Shown in pieces: positions 1-9,065 of a DNA stretch of 64,000 nt. The notes beneath the pieces are model-generated. The model had not been told where the DNA came from. It worked only from the letters and a program-made list of their open reading frames with translations, and searched no databases. The stretch comes from Nocardiopsis potens DSM 45234. Its GTDB lineage: Bacteria > Actinomycetota > Actinomycetes > Streptosporangiales > Streptosporangiaceae. The stretch is taken from contig NZ_ANBB01000061.1 in the NCBI RefSeq assembly GCF_000341105.1, positions 1 through 64,000 on the forward strand, written 5' to 3'. The stretch's first letter is position 1. Each line of letters opens with the position of its first letter. The translations under genes were made by a program, and so were the position numbers.

Positions 1-710
1 GCGTCGAACAGCCCGGCGAGGCGGTCGAGGACATCGGTGCGGTCGTCCGCGGTGAGCCCGCGGAGCAGGTCCGCCACGAGGCGCCCCGCCGCCTCCTCCT
101 CCGACGGCTCCCCGTCCGCCCCTCTCCCCTCCGCCGTCACCAGCCGCAACCGGTCGGCGGCCACGTCCAGTTCCCCGGTGCGTTCCGGGTTGTGGTCGTA
201 CCACCAGCGGAGGGCCGTCGCGGGGTCGCTGTAGACCTCCTCGGTGAGCCGCTCGAGATGCCGCAGCCGGGCCAGCAGCTCCTCCTCTTTGAGGGCGTAG
301 CGCGGAATGCACCGCTCCCTGCTCTTGACCAGTTCGACATCGGCCTCGTCCGCTCCGACCCGGACCTCGACACTGCCGATCCTGATGTCTGGGTCGTCGA
401 CGACGCCGTCGGCGAGGAGCCGGCGCGCCAGTTCGGCCTCGGCGAGGCCGTGGTCGGCCACCGAGTGGCCGCGCGCCTCCTCCCGCGCGGCCTCCAGTAC
501 CGCCGCCCGCGCCTTCTGCGCGGCCCGCTCCCGGCGCCTCCCCCGGGCTGCGATGTCCAGCACCAGCGCGAAGTCGGCGTTGAACAGCAGCCCTTCGTCC
601 CTGCTCGGCAGGCGGGCGGAGAATTCCATCGCCTCGCCTCCCGAGCGGAACGCGATGCTCCACGGGGGCACCTCCGCTCCGGGGACGACGCTCCGCATCA
701 GCCAGCTCAT
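1..710 (-). CDS. Unknown protein, third gene of a cyclase-like operon (3' end outside window)
   Basis: An open frame runs on the minus strand from an ATG at 708-710 off the left edge, giving at least 236 residues without a stop. The ATG overlaps the TGA of the preceding gene (ATGA), so the two are probably translationally coupled. The protein begins MSWLMRSVVPG and has a charged Arg/Glu/Ala-rich helical stretch at about residues 55-90, then a run containing RWWYDHNPER near residue 180 and an acidic segment. I recognise no domain, signal peptide or membrane segment. Its place behind a nucleotide-cyclase-like gene and a P-loop-like gene suggests a component of the same system. That is inference from context only. 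Confidence 0.75.
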   Translation of the reverse strand, partial: MSWLMRSVVPGAEVPPWSIAFRSGGEAMEFSARLPSRDEGLLFNADFALVLDIAARGRRRERAAQKARAAVLEAAREEARGHSVADHGLAEAELARRLLADGVVDDPDIRIGSVEVRVGADEADVELVKSRERCIPRYALKEEELLARLRHLERLTEEVYSDPATALRWWYDHNPERTGELDVAADRLRLVTAEGRGADGEPSEEEAAGRLVADLLRGLTADDRTDVLDRLAGLFD

Positions 711-2899
711 ACCTCTCCTCCGACGGACTCGGGGTTCCGGGTGAACGGGTCGTGCGCCGCGATCCGCCCGATCAGCTCCGCCGCCCGGAGGTCGCCCCGG
801 TCGCGCGCTCGCCGGCCGAGGAGTCGGGCGATCCTCACGTTGGCCGCGGGGCTCGCGGACGCGGCGTGCAGCAGTACGGCCTCCAGAGCTGCTCTCTCCC
901 GCCCCCGCGGCGCCAGCGCCGGGGCATCGGCCCAGCCGCCGAGGGCCCGCTCCGCCCCTTCCGGGTCCGCTCCGCTCAGCGCTGCCGCCAGCGCGGCGCC
1001 GACCGCGTCCGCCGGAATCCCGGCCGGTTCGTCCGCGGTCCTCACCAGCAGGAGCGGCAGGCCCCGGCCGTCGGCCGCGGAGAGCATCCGGTAGAGGTGG
1101 CCGCGGGCGAGGTCGGCCCGGCCCCGCTGCTCGGGGTCGTCCGCCCAGGCCGCGAGCTCCCTCAGCACCTCGGCGCAGGGGGCCGGTTCCTCCGCGATGG
1201 AGTCCAGGGCCTCCGAGACGGCCGCCCCGCCGCTCTCCGAAGCCGGTGCCCGGTCGGCGATCAGTCTGAGCCGGACCAGTGCGGAGCCGGGTTCGACCCT
1301 GCCGTACTGGCCGCACACCTGGGCCACGGCGATGTCGGTCGCCGCGCCGCCGCGGCCGCCCTCGGCCAGCCGGTAGAGGTAGGCGCGGACCGCCGGGCCG
1401 AGCCGGCCGTGCACCGCGGCCCGGGCGACCACGGGGACGGCGGCCGGGCGCAGCACCCGGTCCCGCCCCCAGGCGACCAGGAGCCCGTTCACCGGCCCGG
1501 GGTCCCCCTGCCGGTCCGCGAGCCGCAGCCAGCGCTCCGCCACCTCGCCGCGCTCCCGGACGGGGATCTCGCGGACCGCCCGGTTCGACCAGGTGAGCAG
1601 GGATCTGCGCGCCTTGGGGTACTCGTGCCACAAGTGGTCGAGCACCACATCTCCGAACCCGGGCCGCCGGAACCGGATGCGGTCCTCCGCGTCGACGACG
1701 GAGCCCACCTCCGCCAGCATCGCGGTGAGCCCGCCGCCGGAGATCGGCGAGGAGAACTGCACCGGGACCGACCACGCCTTGGCGAGCTCGTCGACCTGCG
1801 GCAGCACGGCGTCGGAGGGGCAGCCTTCCAGGACCGCGACGGCCTCGATCAGAACCCGCTGGTAGTCGCCGGCCCGCAGCTCCTCCCGGCGCTCCGGGCG
1901 GTCCCGGCCGTCCCCGGCGCCGCGCGGCCCGTACCGGTTCCCCTCGGCCTGCGCGGCCGCCTTCTCGTGCTCCTGGAACCACGTGCGGACCTCGGCCGCG
2001 TAGTTCCGGAACACTCCCAGGACTTCTTCGACCTGGACCGCGAAGGCGGATTCGGAGGAGGCGGAGCGCTGGACCTGCTTGGCCATGCGCACCGCCCGGT
2101 CCGGGGTCTCCCCGGTGAGCAGCCCGCGGACCTCCGGGGCGGCGGACCAGCGGGCGGCCCGCTCCTCCCCGATGAGGTGGCGCAGGTGTCCGTGGAAGAC
2201 CCGCTCCGCCGGGACCGGCTCCACCTCCAGGCAGGCGTAGTCGTCGGCGGGGTCCTCCCGCCAGGCCCCGGCGACCACGACCAGCCGCCCTCCGCACGCA
2301 CGCACTCGGCGCGCGTACTCCCGGACCGCGGCCCGCTGCCCGGTGATGTCGCCGAAGGGGGTGAGGTCCAGCAGGTAGGCGTGGTCCGGTTCCGCCGGGA
2401 GCCTCCCCAGCCCCAGGTCCCGCTCCCCGGCCTCCGGGACCGCCTCGCGGAGGGGCAGCCGGGTGCGGTCGAGCGCGTAGACGGCGGTCACCGCCCGGCC
2501 CGCGCCGGAGGGGCCGGCGACCACGCCGACCCGGGCGTCCCGGAACTCCCGCTCGAAGCGGAGGTAGTGCTCGGGGCGGACGAACGAGGCGCGCACCGCC
2601 TCCACCCGCCGGGGGTCGAGCCGGCGCGCCTCCCGGACCAGCCGGGTCGCCTCGGCGCGGCTGTACAGGCCGTCGGCGGGGCCGGTGTGGATGTGCATGC
2701 CGCCGTAGATGACGGCGTCCTGGACCAGCTGCCCGTAGTTGTCCGCGGCGGTGTTGGCCGCCTTCTCCCGCCCGGGCGCGGCCTCGCCCCCGTCCGGCCG
2801 GACGGACGGTTCCCGCTCCGCGCGGCCCTGCTCCTCCTGCTCCGGCTCCGGCGCGGGGGGCTCTTCCGCACCGGGGGCGTCCTGGGGCCGCTCAGCCAC
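707..2899 (-). CDS. Large STAND-like/P-loop-like regulatory protein, 730 aa
   Basis: GTG start at 2897-2899 behind a GGGAGGGG ribosome site; it overlaps the upstream stop by 8 nt (GTGGCTGA). A longer upstream reading is possible but would overlap the neighbour almost completely. The N-terminus is an acidic linker, followed at about residues 50-70 by a glycine/His motif (NYGQLVQDAVIYGGMHIH) also seen in two other proteins of this window. A phosphate-loop-like GPSGAGRA follows near residue 120; the usual lysine is arginine, so ATP binding may be altered. The C-terminal two thirds is Ala/Arg/Leu-rich and helical, compatible with HEAT/TPR-like repeats. The overall architecture resembles STAND-type signalling proteins of actinobacterial conflict systems. 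The role is inferred and no catalytic effector domain is recognised. Confidence 0.8.
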   Translation of the reverse strand: MAERPQDAPGAEEPPAPEPEQEEQGRAEREPSVRPDGGEAAPGREKAANTAADNYGQLVQDAVIYGGMHIHTGPADGLYSRAEATRLVREARRLDPRRVEAVRASFVRPEHYLRFEREFRDARVGVVAGPSGAGRAVTAVYALDRTRLPLREAVPEAGERDLGLGRLPAEPDHAYLLDLTPFGDITGQRAAVREYARRVRACGGRLVVVAGAWREDPADDYACLEVEPVPAERVFHGHLRHLIGEERAARWSAAPEVRGLLTGETPDRAVRMAKQVQRSASSESAFAVQVEEVLGVFRNYAAEVRTWFQEHEKAAAQAEGNRYGPRGAGDGRDRPERREELRAGDYQRVLIEAVAVLEGCPSDAVLPQVDELAKAWSVPVQFSSPISGGGLTAMLAEVGSVVDAEDRIRFRRPGFGDVVLDHLWHEYPKARRSLLTWSNRAVREIPVRERGEVAERWLRLADRQGDPGPVNGLLVAWGRDRVLRPAAVPVVARAAVHGRLGPAVRAYLYRLAEGGRGGAATDIAVAQVCGQYGRVEPGSALVRLRLIADRAPASESGGAAVSEALDSIAEEPAPCAEVLRELAAWADDPEQRGRADLARGHLYRMLSAADGRGLPLLLVRTADEPAGIPADAVGAALAAALSGADPEGAERALGGWADAPALAPRGRERAALEAVLLHAASASPAANVRIARLLGRRARDRGDLRAAELIGRIAAHDPFTRNPESVGGEV

Positions 2900-3752
2900 G
2901 TCCCCTCCCGCGGAAGTCACCGTGCATGCCGCCCTGGAGCGTGCCGCCGAGCACGGCCTGGCCGTGGTTGTCGCCCATCCGCACGCCGCCCGGCGCCGCC
3001 CCCTGGCCGGAGGGCGGCTCCGGGGCGCCGGGCCCGGGCGCGGGCTCGGGCGCGGCTTCCGCCTTCCGCTCCGCCGTCTGGGCGCCTGGGGCACCGGAGG
3101 AGCGCGACTGCACCGGAACGTACAGGTAGCCCTCCTGGGTGAACCCCTTGTCCGGGTGCCGCACCTCCACGCGGCGGAACCGGCGCGGGTTCAGGCCGAC
3201 GAAGCGGCCGACCACCGCCTCCTCGTAGACGCCCCGGGAGACGATCGCCGCGAGGTAGGTGATGTCCCGGTCGGAGGCGCGGAGTTCGTCGCGGAGCGGG
3301 GCGGCGTCCAGCAGCCGGTGGACATCGTTCATCGCGCGGCCGATGCCGGCGGGCCCGGGGCCGGCCCCTCCGCCGTCGGGAAGCGGCCCCACGTCGAGGG
3401 CGACGCGCAGCCGGAGCCGCAGCTCCCGCTCGTGGGCGGCCAGGCGCGACTGGTCGTCCTCGAGCGCGTCCTGCAGGTGCCCGAGCATGGGGTGGACGAG
3501 GAACGGAAGGTGCTCCGGCTCCACTCCGACCACGTACCCGTCCCCGGCGCTCTGCGGGAAGCGGCGCCCGCTCCACACCTCTTCGAGACCGGAGCGGCGG
3601 AACGCCTCTTCCAGCGCCTCCGGGATGGCGGTACTGAGCACCTGCTGGTGGAAGGCGGAATTGCGGGTGTAGCCCTCCGCGTCGACGGCCAGCACCGCGC
3701 GGTAGGGCGGCAGGGGTGAGCTGGTCCGCAGCGGTCGGGGGGTGGCGGCCAT
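2892..3752 (-). CDS. Class III nucleotide cyclase-like protein, 286 aa
   Basis: ATG start with AAGGAAGG upstream. Features of a class III cyclase homology domain are visible in order: AVDAEGYTR (first metal Asp, like the family's DxxGFT), SAGDGYVVG (second metal Asp in the hairpin), LRVALDVGPL (like the family's RxGIHxGP) and AMNDVHRLL, which keeps the N-x-x-x-R transition-state pair. The catalytic set therefore looks intact, unlike many degenerate copies. A Pro/Ala-rich linker leads to a C-terminal tail with GDNHGQAVLGGTLQGGMH, the same motif type as in the next gene. It heads a three-gene coupled operon. Whether it makes a cyclic nucleotide, and which one, cannot be read from sequence. Pycsar-like signalling is a hypothesis only. 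Confidence 0.72.
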   Translation of the reverse strand: MAATPRPLRTSSPLPPYRAVLAVDAEGYTRNSAFHQQVLSTAIPEALEEAFRRSGLEEVWSGRRFPQSAGDGYVVGVEPEHLPFLVHPMLGHLQDALEDDQSRLAAHERELRLRLRVALDVGPLPDGGGAGPGPAGIGRAMNDVHRLLDAAPLRDELRASDRDITYLAAIVSRGVYEEAVVGRFVGLNPRRFRRVEVRHPDKGFTQEGYLYVPVQSRSSGAPGAQTAERKAEAAPEPAPGPGAPEPPSGQGAAPGGVRMGDNHGQAVLGGTLQGGMHGDFRGRGRG

Positions 3753-4175
3753 GGGGTCGCACCTTCCTTACTCTCTCGGGCCGAACCGGCGTTCCGCGAG
3801 GTCGGCGATCACGGGCCCGGGGCGGCCTGCACCGCGCGGCGGCCCAGGCGGTCGCCGCTTCGGCGGCCCGGGTCCCCCGGCGGTGCTCCGGTGCTCCCGG
3901 TGCACTGCCGACCCTCCAGGCCGCCGATGCCGGAGAGTGTCCAGAACCAGACAGAGCGCGCGCATTGCGACCCCGGACACACCCGGTTCCCCGCCCCCGG
4001 AGCGGCGGACCGCCCCGGCCGGGACTCGGGCCGGACCGGCGGCCCGGAAGAGGGGAACGGGGCACCCGATGCGCCCTCCGGGCGGAGCGGGGACCGCCAC
4101 CCGGGCCGGGGGCTCAGGAGGCCGCCGGCCCGCAGGGCGTGTCCGGACGGCCGTTCCCGAGAGGCCGGGACGGCG
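3753..4175. other. Intergenic region upstream of the cyclase-like operon
   Basis: About 420 bp of GC-rich sequence lie between the cyclase-like gene and the convergent end of the kinase gene. Short open frames occur on both strands but they are low-complexity Arg/Pro/Gly shadows with no ribosome site. The cyclase operon promoter should lie here; I see no convincing -10/-35 pair. Confidence 0.4.
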
Positions 4176-6383
4176 TCACTGCACCGGCCAGAGGGAGATG
4201 TGCCCGGCTCCTTCCGCGGGGGGCTCGCCGCCGTCCCCGTCCAGGGACTCCTGCTCGTAGCAGGAGCCGATGGGCTGTCCGGGCTCCCGCCCGCCCACGG
4301 GGACCCAGCCGCAGGTCCAGCCGTCGTATTCACCGAACCCGCCGCTGCCCTGAAGCCGGTCGGGCGGCAGTGCGAAGTAGCCCTCCAGGACCTCGACGGC
4401 CTGCTCGCAGGTGATGCCGGGGGTGGTGGGCTCGACGATGACCTCGCCCGAAGCCCGGTCCGCCACCGGGGAGTCCTCGCAGCGCCCTGCGACGATCTCC
4501 GAGGGTTCCGGGAGGTCCACCTCGACGGGGGCGTTGAAGTCGGAGAACACCGTCTCAGTGGTGTTCTCGCCGCCGGACTCCCCCGCGTCGTAGGAGGACT
4601 CCAGGCGCAGCGGCAGCCCCTCCTCGTCGAGCCAGACGTCGAAGGAGGCCGGATACTCGGTCTCCTCCCCGGACGGGTAAGAGGTGACGGTGACCGTGTA
4701 GTCGCCGCTGTAGTGCGCCGCGGGTTCACCGTCCGGTCCGGTCTCCTCCTCGTGCTCGCGCAGCTCGCCGGAGTCGGCCATCCGCCGCAGCTCCTCGGCC
4801 ACCCACTGGGCGGAGAACTCCTCCTCCGAGTAGAGCGGGACGTCGGTGCCCGGAGGCCGGCGGCTCCAGGTGCCGTCGAACAGGTAGACGGGGCCGTCGG
4901 CGTCGCGCGCGACCGAGGTGACGCCGACGTCCGCCGTCTCGTCGGTGCGCAGGTAGCCGATGGCCGGCTCGGCGCTGAACTCGTGCCGGACGACGCTGGT
5001 GTAGGGCTCCTGCCCCGGCATCTCGGTCCGGAAGGTGGTCTCGGCGCGGAAGCTCTGCGCCTCCGCGGCCAGATCGGCCGCCTGCACCACCGCCTCCTGC
5101 GGGGTGAGCGCGGTCAGGGCGCCGTAGGCCGCGACGCCGCCGACGCCCGCCGCACCGGCGGCGAGCAGGGCGGCGGCCGCGATGCCCGCGGTCTTCAGCC
5201 CGCCGGCCACGCCCCCGGCAGCGGCGGCGCCGCCCACCGCGGAGGACACGGCGCCACCCGCCGCCGCACCGCCCGCCATGCCGCCCGCCGCCGAACCGCC
5301 CGCCATGCCGCCCGCCGTGCCTGCGGCGCCGCCGGCCAGCACCGTCCCACCGACCGCGCCCAGCACCGGGGCGGCCGCCAGCCACAGCTCGGGCCGGTGC
5401 CAGGGGGCGTCGAACCCGCTCCACCCGGTACGCAGCAGGGCGCCGAGGCGGCCGCGGGGATCCTGCTCCGCAGGGAGTTCCCGGGTCTCCGGCGCCTCGG
5501 GGGCGGCCGACAGGGGGCCGCCCGGAGCGGTCCCGGCGGCCGGGGCGGTGCGGGCGAGCACCGCGCGGAACGCCTCCTCGGCCGACGGCCGCGCGCTGGG
5601 ATCGCGGTCGAGGGCCGCGGCCACCAAGGGCAGCAGGCCCTCCGGAACACCTGCGACGTCGGGGGCCTCCTCGCGGGTGCGGCGGAGGAGTTCCTCCGGC
5701 TCGCCCCGCCCGTACGGGGGCCGCCCCGTGGCGGCGAACGCCACCAGGCCTCCCCAGGCGAAGACGTCGTCGGCCGGGACGGGATCGCGGCCCGCGATGC
5801 GCCCCGGACTCATCCAGCCGGGGGAGCCGAAGACCCCGTCGTCCCGGGACGCGGCGACGGGGCGGGCGATCCCGAAGTCGAGCAGGCGGGGGCCGTCCGG
5901 GGCGAGCATCACGTTGGCGGGCTTGACGTCGCAGTGCACCACTCCTGCGGCGTGCACCGCGGCGAGCGCCTCGGCGGTGCCCGCGGCGAAGGCGTGCAGC
6001 ACCTCGCCGCCGAGCGGCCCGTGCTCGCGCACGTACCGGGCGAGAGTGCGGCCGGGAACGAAGCCGGTCGCCACCCACGGCCGCCCGGCCCCGGGGTCCG
6101 CATCCAGTACAGGGGCGGTGCACATCCCGCCGACCCGCCGCATCAGCTCCACCTCGCGGGCGAACGCGGAGCGGAAGCGCCGGTCGGCGGCGAAGCGCTC
6201 GTGCACCACCTTGACCGCGATGCACCGCCCCGCGCCGTCGAGCGCGCCGTAGACGGCGCCCATGCCTCCCGCCCCCAGCCGACCGACCAGCCGGAAGGGG
6301 CCGATGGTCTCGGGGTCGCCCGGCCCGAGGGGGGCGAGCTCCGGGGGAAGCCGCCTCGGGGCGGCAGAGCCCATGTTCGTCAT
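4176..6383 (-). CDS. Membrane Ser/Thr protein kinase with lipoprotein-like extracellular domain
   Basis: Three in-frame ATGs lie at 6392, 6383 and 6374. AGGGGAG sits about 10 nt before the second, so 6383 is chosen (735 aa). Residues 30-290 are a Hanks-type kinase: glycine loop GRLGAGGMG (36-42), Lys58, Glu79, HCDVKPANV (150-158), DFG (169-171). The catalytic loop is HCD rather than HRD, and the activation segment ends SPG rather than APE, so activation may not follow the usual RD route. A Pro/Ala linker and a Gly/Ala/Met repeat region lead to a hydrophobic membrane segment near residues 430-455. The outer domain (to residue 735) resembles LppX/LprG-like or DUF lipoproteins with many short beta strands. 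It may sense an envelope ligand. It follows the MFS gene by 77 bp and could share its transcript. Confidence 0.88.
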   Translation of the reverse strand: MTNMGSAAPRRLPPELAPLGPGDPETIGPFRLVGRLGAGGMGAVYGALDGAGRCIAVKVVHERFAADRRFRSAFAREVELMRRVGGMCTAPVLDADPGAGRPWVATGFVPGRTLARYVREHGPLGGEVLHAFAAGTAEALAAVHAAGVVHCDVKPANVMLAPDGPRLLDFGIARPVAASRDDGVFGSPGWMSPGRIAGRDPVPADDVFAWGGLVAFAATGRPPYGRGEPEELLRRTREEAPDVAGVPEGLLPLVAAALDRDPSARPSAEEAFRAVLARTAPAAGTAPGGPLSAAPEAPETRELPAEQDPRGRLGALLRTGWSGFDAPWHRPELWLAAAPVLGAVGGTVLAGGAAGTAGGMAGGSAAGGMAGGAAAGGAVSSAVGGAAAAGGVAGGLKTAGIAAAALLAAGAAGVGGVAAYGALTALTPQEAVVQAADLAAEAQSFRAETTFRTEMPGQEPYTSVVRHEFSAEPAIGYLRTDETADVGVTSVARDADGPVYLFDGTWSRRPPGTDVPLYSEEEFSAQWVAEELRRMADSGELREHEEETGPDGEPAAHYSGDYTVTVTSYPSGEETEYPASFDVWLDEEGLPLRLESSYDAGESGGENTTETVFSDFNAPVEVDLPEPSEIVAGRCEDSPVADRASGEVIVEPTTPGITCEQAVEVLEGYFALPPDRLQGSGGFGEYDGWTCGWVPVGGREPGQPIGSCYEQESLDGDGGEPPAEGAGHISLWPVQ

Positions 6384-6460
6384 GGGCGCCATGCTCCCCT
6401 GGATCGGTCGTCGGCGCGACTCCGGAGGGCCCGTCCCCGGGGCCGCCGGGCGTTCCCGGG

Positions 6461-7882
6461 TCAGGACGGGGAGTCGTGTTCGGCCGGGGCGGGGGCCGGG
6501 GCGGGGGCACGCAGGGCCGCCGCGATCGCCACCGCGGCGAGGCAGAGCACGGCGCAGCCCGCCCAGATCGCGATGTAGCCGCCCTCGCGGGGGACGTCGG
6601 GGGCGCCCGGGAGGGCCATCCGGTTGAGCACCGTGCCGAAGACCGCGCCCGCGATGCCGCCGGCCAGCGCCTTCAGTGTGTTGTACACGCCGGTGGCGGC
6701 GGCGGTGCGGTCCGCCGGGGTGCGGCGGATGATGAACAGCGGGATGGCGCTCATCGCCAGGCCCACCCCCAGGCCGTTGGCGAGCAGCCCGGCCCCGAAC
6801 TGCCAGGGGTGGCCGTGCAGCAGCGCGATCGCGGCGTAGCCGGCCGCGGAGAGCGCGAACCCGCCGGCCAGCACCGCGCGTTCGCCGAGCAGCCGCGCGG
6901 CCCGGTCCGCCGCCAGCCCGCCGACCAGGATGCCCAGCGCCGAGCACATGCTCACCGCGGAGACGCCCAGGGTGTCCAGGCCCCAGCCGTAGCCGTGCGC
7001 CGGGTCGGTGGCGGCGAAGGTCGGGGCGGAGGTCAGCGACCCGTAGAGGGAGAGCCCCAGCATCATGCTGAGCCAGTACACCGGCGCCAGCGTCCTGCCG
7101 CTCATCACCCGGACGTCGATCAGCGGGTCGGCGATGCGCGCCTCGTAGCGGACGAACAGGACCAGCAGCACCGCCCCGGCCAGCAGCTCGGCGCCGGCCC
7201 GGCCGGGCGAGGAGGCGAGCGCGGCGATCCCGTCGAACGCCAGCCCGAGGCCCAGGGCGACCAGCATGCCGCCGACCCAGTCCACCCGGCCGCGGGAGCG
7301 CACCTCCGACTCCGGGATCAGGAACAGGCTGACCAGCAGGCAGGCGGCGAGCAGGGCGACCAGCACCCACAGCGACACCCGGACCGAGGAGGCCGCGTCG
7401 TCGATCAGGCCGACCGCGAGCGCCCCGAAGGACACGCCGACGGACAGCGCCCCGACGAGCAGGCCGATGGCGGGGCCGGCGCGCTCGGTGCCGAGCCGGT
7501 CCCGGACGATGGCGAACTCCAGCGGCAGCCAGCAGGCCAGCGCGCCGGAGAGGATCCGGCCGAGGATCAGCAGGGCGAAGCCGTCCGCCATCGCCACCAG
7601 CGCGTAGCCGGCCAGCGTGACGACGACGGTAATCTGGATCAGCCTCCGGTGCCCGAAGACGTCGCCGAGCCGGGCGAGCAGCGGCAGGGCGAGGCCCGAG
7701 GCGAGGAGCTCCACGGAGAACGCGGTGCTCAGGTCCCCCGGCCCCAGCCCGAGCTCGGCGCCGATGGCCGGGAGCAGCACCGGGAACCCTCCCTGGAGGA
7801 CTCCGCTGCACAGCTCGATGAAGACGAGGAAGCCGACGAAGGCGGCCGACCGGCGGCCGGCCGCCGGTGTGGAACCGGGCAT
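6461..7882 (-). CDS. MFS drug exporter, DHA2-like, 14 membrane segments
   Basis: 473 aa starting ATG (MPGSTPAAGRR). Hydrophobic helices run from about residue 12 to the end, with the MFS signature region ARLGDVFGHRR near residues 70-80 and the central extra helix pair typical of 14-helix DHA2 proton antiporters. The tail is Ala/Pro-rich. It is divergent from the two-unit Lrp/AsnC regulator, with a 155-bp shared promoter region carrying repeated dyads, so regulation by that protein is likely. The substrate cannot be predicted; a small drug or metabolite is typical for the family. Confidence 0.9.
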   Translation of the reverse strand: MPGSTPAAGRRSAAFVGFLVFIELCSGVLQGGFPVLLPAIGAELGLGPGDLSTAFSVELLASGLALPLLARLGDVFGHRRLIQITVVVTLAGYALVAMADGFALLILGRILSGALACWLPLEFAIVRDRLGTERAGPAIGLLVGALSVGVSFGALAVGLIDDAASSVRVSLWVLVALLAACLLVSLFLIPESEVRSRGRVDWVGGMLVALGLGLAFDGIAALASSPGRAGAELLAGAVLLVLFVRYEARIADPLIDVRVMSGRTLAPVYWLSMMLGLSLYGSLTSAPTFAATDPAHGYGWGLDTLGVSAVSMCSALGILVGGLAADRAARLLGERAVLAGGFALSAAGYAAIALLHGHPWQFGAGLLANGLGVGLAMSAIPLFIIRRTPADRTAAATGVYNTLKALAGGIAGAVFGTVLNRMALPGAPDVPREGGYIAIWAGCAVLCLAAVAIAAALRAPAPAPAPAEHDSPS

Positions 7883-7933
7883 GGGCGATCCTTGCTGATG
7901 GGACGGGGGATGGTGGCGATGCGGTCTGCGTCG

Positions 7934-8027
7934 ACCGAACTCGGTTCAGGATCACCGCGTTGGTGCGGTGCCGCGCCGAACCGCACGGATCGGCCCGTTC
8001 TCCGCTCCCGCTGCACGGATCGGCCGT
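7934..8027. promoter_or_regulatory. Candidate operator cluster between the MFS and Lrp/AsnC genes
   Basis: Two copies of a dyad ACGG-N5/6-CCGT lie at 7985-7998 and 8015-8027, their starts exactly 30 bp apart (about three helical turns). The shared word GCACGGATCGGCC occurs in both. A separate dyad, ACCGAACTCGGT, lies at 7934-7945. A related site is at 12024-12036 before the M20 amidohydrolase gene. Helically phased repeats fit binding by an oligomeric Lrp-family protein; this is inferred. Confidence 0.5.
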
Positions 8028-8037
8028 AGGGGCCGCC

Positions 8038-9042
8038 GTGGACGAGCTGGACCTCTCCCTGGTCGGGGCGCTGCAGCGGGATCCGCGCGCGCCCTGGTCC
8101 GCGCTGGCCGGGCCGCTCGGCGTGGACGCCGCGACGCTGTCCCGCCGCTGGGCCCGGCTGTCCTCCTCCGGGGAGGCGTGGGTGACCTGCTATCCGGGCG
8201 GCGCCGCCGACGGCGGGCCGGCCAGCGCGATGGTGGAGGTGGAGTGCGCGGCGTCGCGGGCCGCCGAGGTCGCCGGCGTGCTCGCGCGCGACCCGCAGGC
8301 CGCCACGGTGGAGGTGCCGGCCGGCCGGGCCGACCTGCTGCTCACCGTGTTCGCGGCGGACCTGCGGGAGCTGACCCGCTACGTCGAGCAGCGCGTCGCC
8401 CGGGTCCCCGGCGTGCTGCGCACCCGCACCGACCCGCTGCTGCACGTGGTCCGGGAGGGCAGCCGGTGGCGGCTGGGCACACTCGACGCCGAGCAGCGCC
8501 AGGCGATCGGGGAGCGGCCGGCCTCCGGGCGCCGCGCCGCCCGGGACCGGCCCCGGGACCGGGAGCTGATGCTGGCGCTGGGCGAGGACGGGCGGATGCC
8601 GCACGCGGAGCTGAGCGAGCGGACCGGGATCCCGGTGACCACCGTCCGCCGCCGGGTCGCCGAGCTGCTCGACTCGGGCCGGGCGGTGCTGCGCTGCGAC
8701 GCGTCGGCCCGGCTGACCGGGTGGCCGGAGACGGCGCTGCTGCGGCTGGACGTCCCCGCCGAGGAGCTGGAGGAGGCCGCGCACGGCCTCGGGCTGCTCC
8801 CCCAGGCGCGGCTGTGCGCGCTGACCGCGGGCCCGGCCAACCTGCTGCTGGTGGTGGTGGCGCGGCGCCTGGTCGACCTGCCCCGGATCGAGGCCCTGGC
8901 GACCCGGGGCCGGCCCCGGATACGGGTGGTGGACCGGCAGCTGACGCTGCGCACGGTGAAGCTGATGGGCCGCCTCCTGGACGAGGACGGCCTGGCCCGC
9001 GCCCGGATCCCGATGGACCCCTGGGCCGCACCGCCCGGCTGA
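8038..9042 (+). CDS. Tandem Lrp/AsnC-family transcriptional regulator, 334 aa
   Basis: GTG start at 8038 behind TAGGGG; a longer frame to 7867 exists but would run through the operator cluster. The protein contains two Lrp/AsnC units in series. The first helix-turn-helix is near residues 1-50 (VDELDLSLVGALQRD), followed by a RAM-like alpha/beta segment. A second AsnC-type HTH (ELSERTGIPVTTVRRRVAEL) begins near residue 180, followed by a second effector domain. Ordinary Lrp proteins have one such unit of about 150 residues, so this is a covalent two-unit form known in actinobacteria. It probably controls the divergent exporter and itself. Confidence 0.85.
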   Translation: MDELDLSLVGALQRDPRAPWSALAGPLGVDAATLSRRWARLSSSGEAWVTCYPGGAADGGPASAMVEVECAASRAAEVAGVLARDPQAATVEVPAGRADLLLTVFAADLRELTRYVEQRVARVPGVLRTRTDPLLHVVREGSRWRLGTLDAEQRQAIGERPASGRRAARDRPRDRELMLALGEDGRMPHAELSERTGIPVTTVRRRVAELLDSGRAVLRCDASARLTGWPETALLRLDVPAEELEEAAHGLGLLPQARLCALTAGPANLLLVVVARRLVDLPRIEALATRGRPRIRVVDRQLTLRTVKLMGRLLDEDGLARARIPMDPWAAPPG

Positions 9043-9065
9043 CCCGCCCGGCTGACCCGCCCCCG

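Noticed and set aside
752-3142. A 796-codon plus-strand frame opposite the first operon
   Set aside because: Low-complexity Pro/Arg/Gly translation with no ribosome site. The minus strand has coupled genes with cyclase and P-loop motifs.
4176-7955. One 1259-codon fusion of transporter-frame sequence and kinase
   Set aside because: The upstream part is the out-of-frame shadow of the MFS gene. The kinase has its own ATG and ribosome site at 6383.
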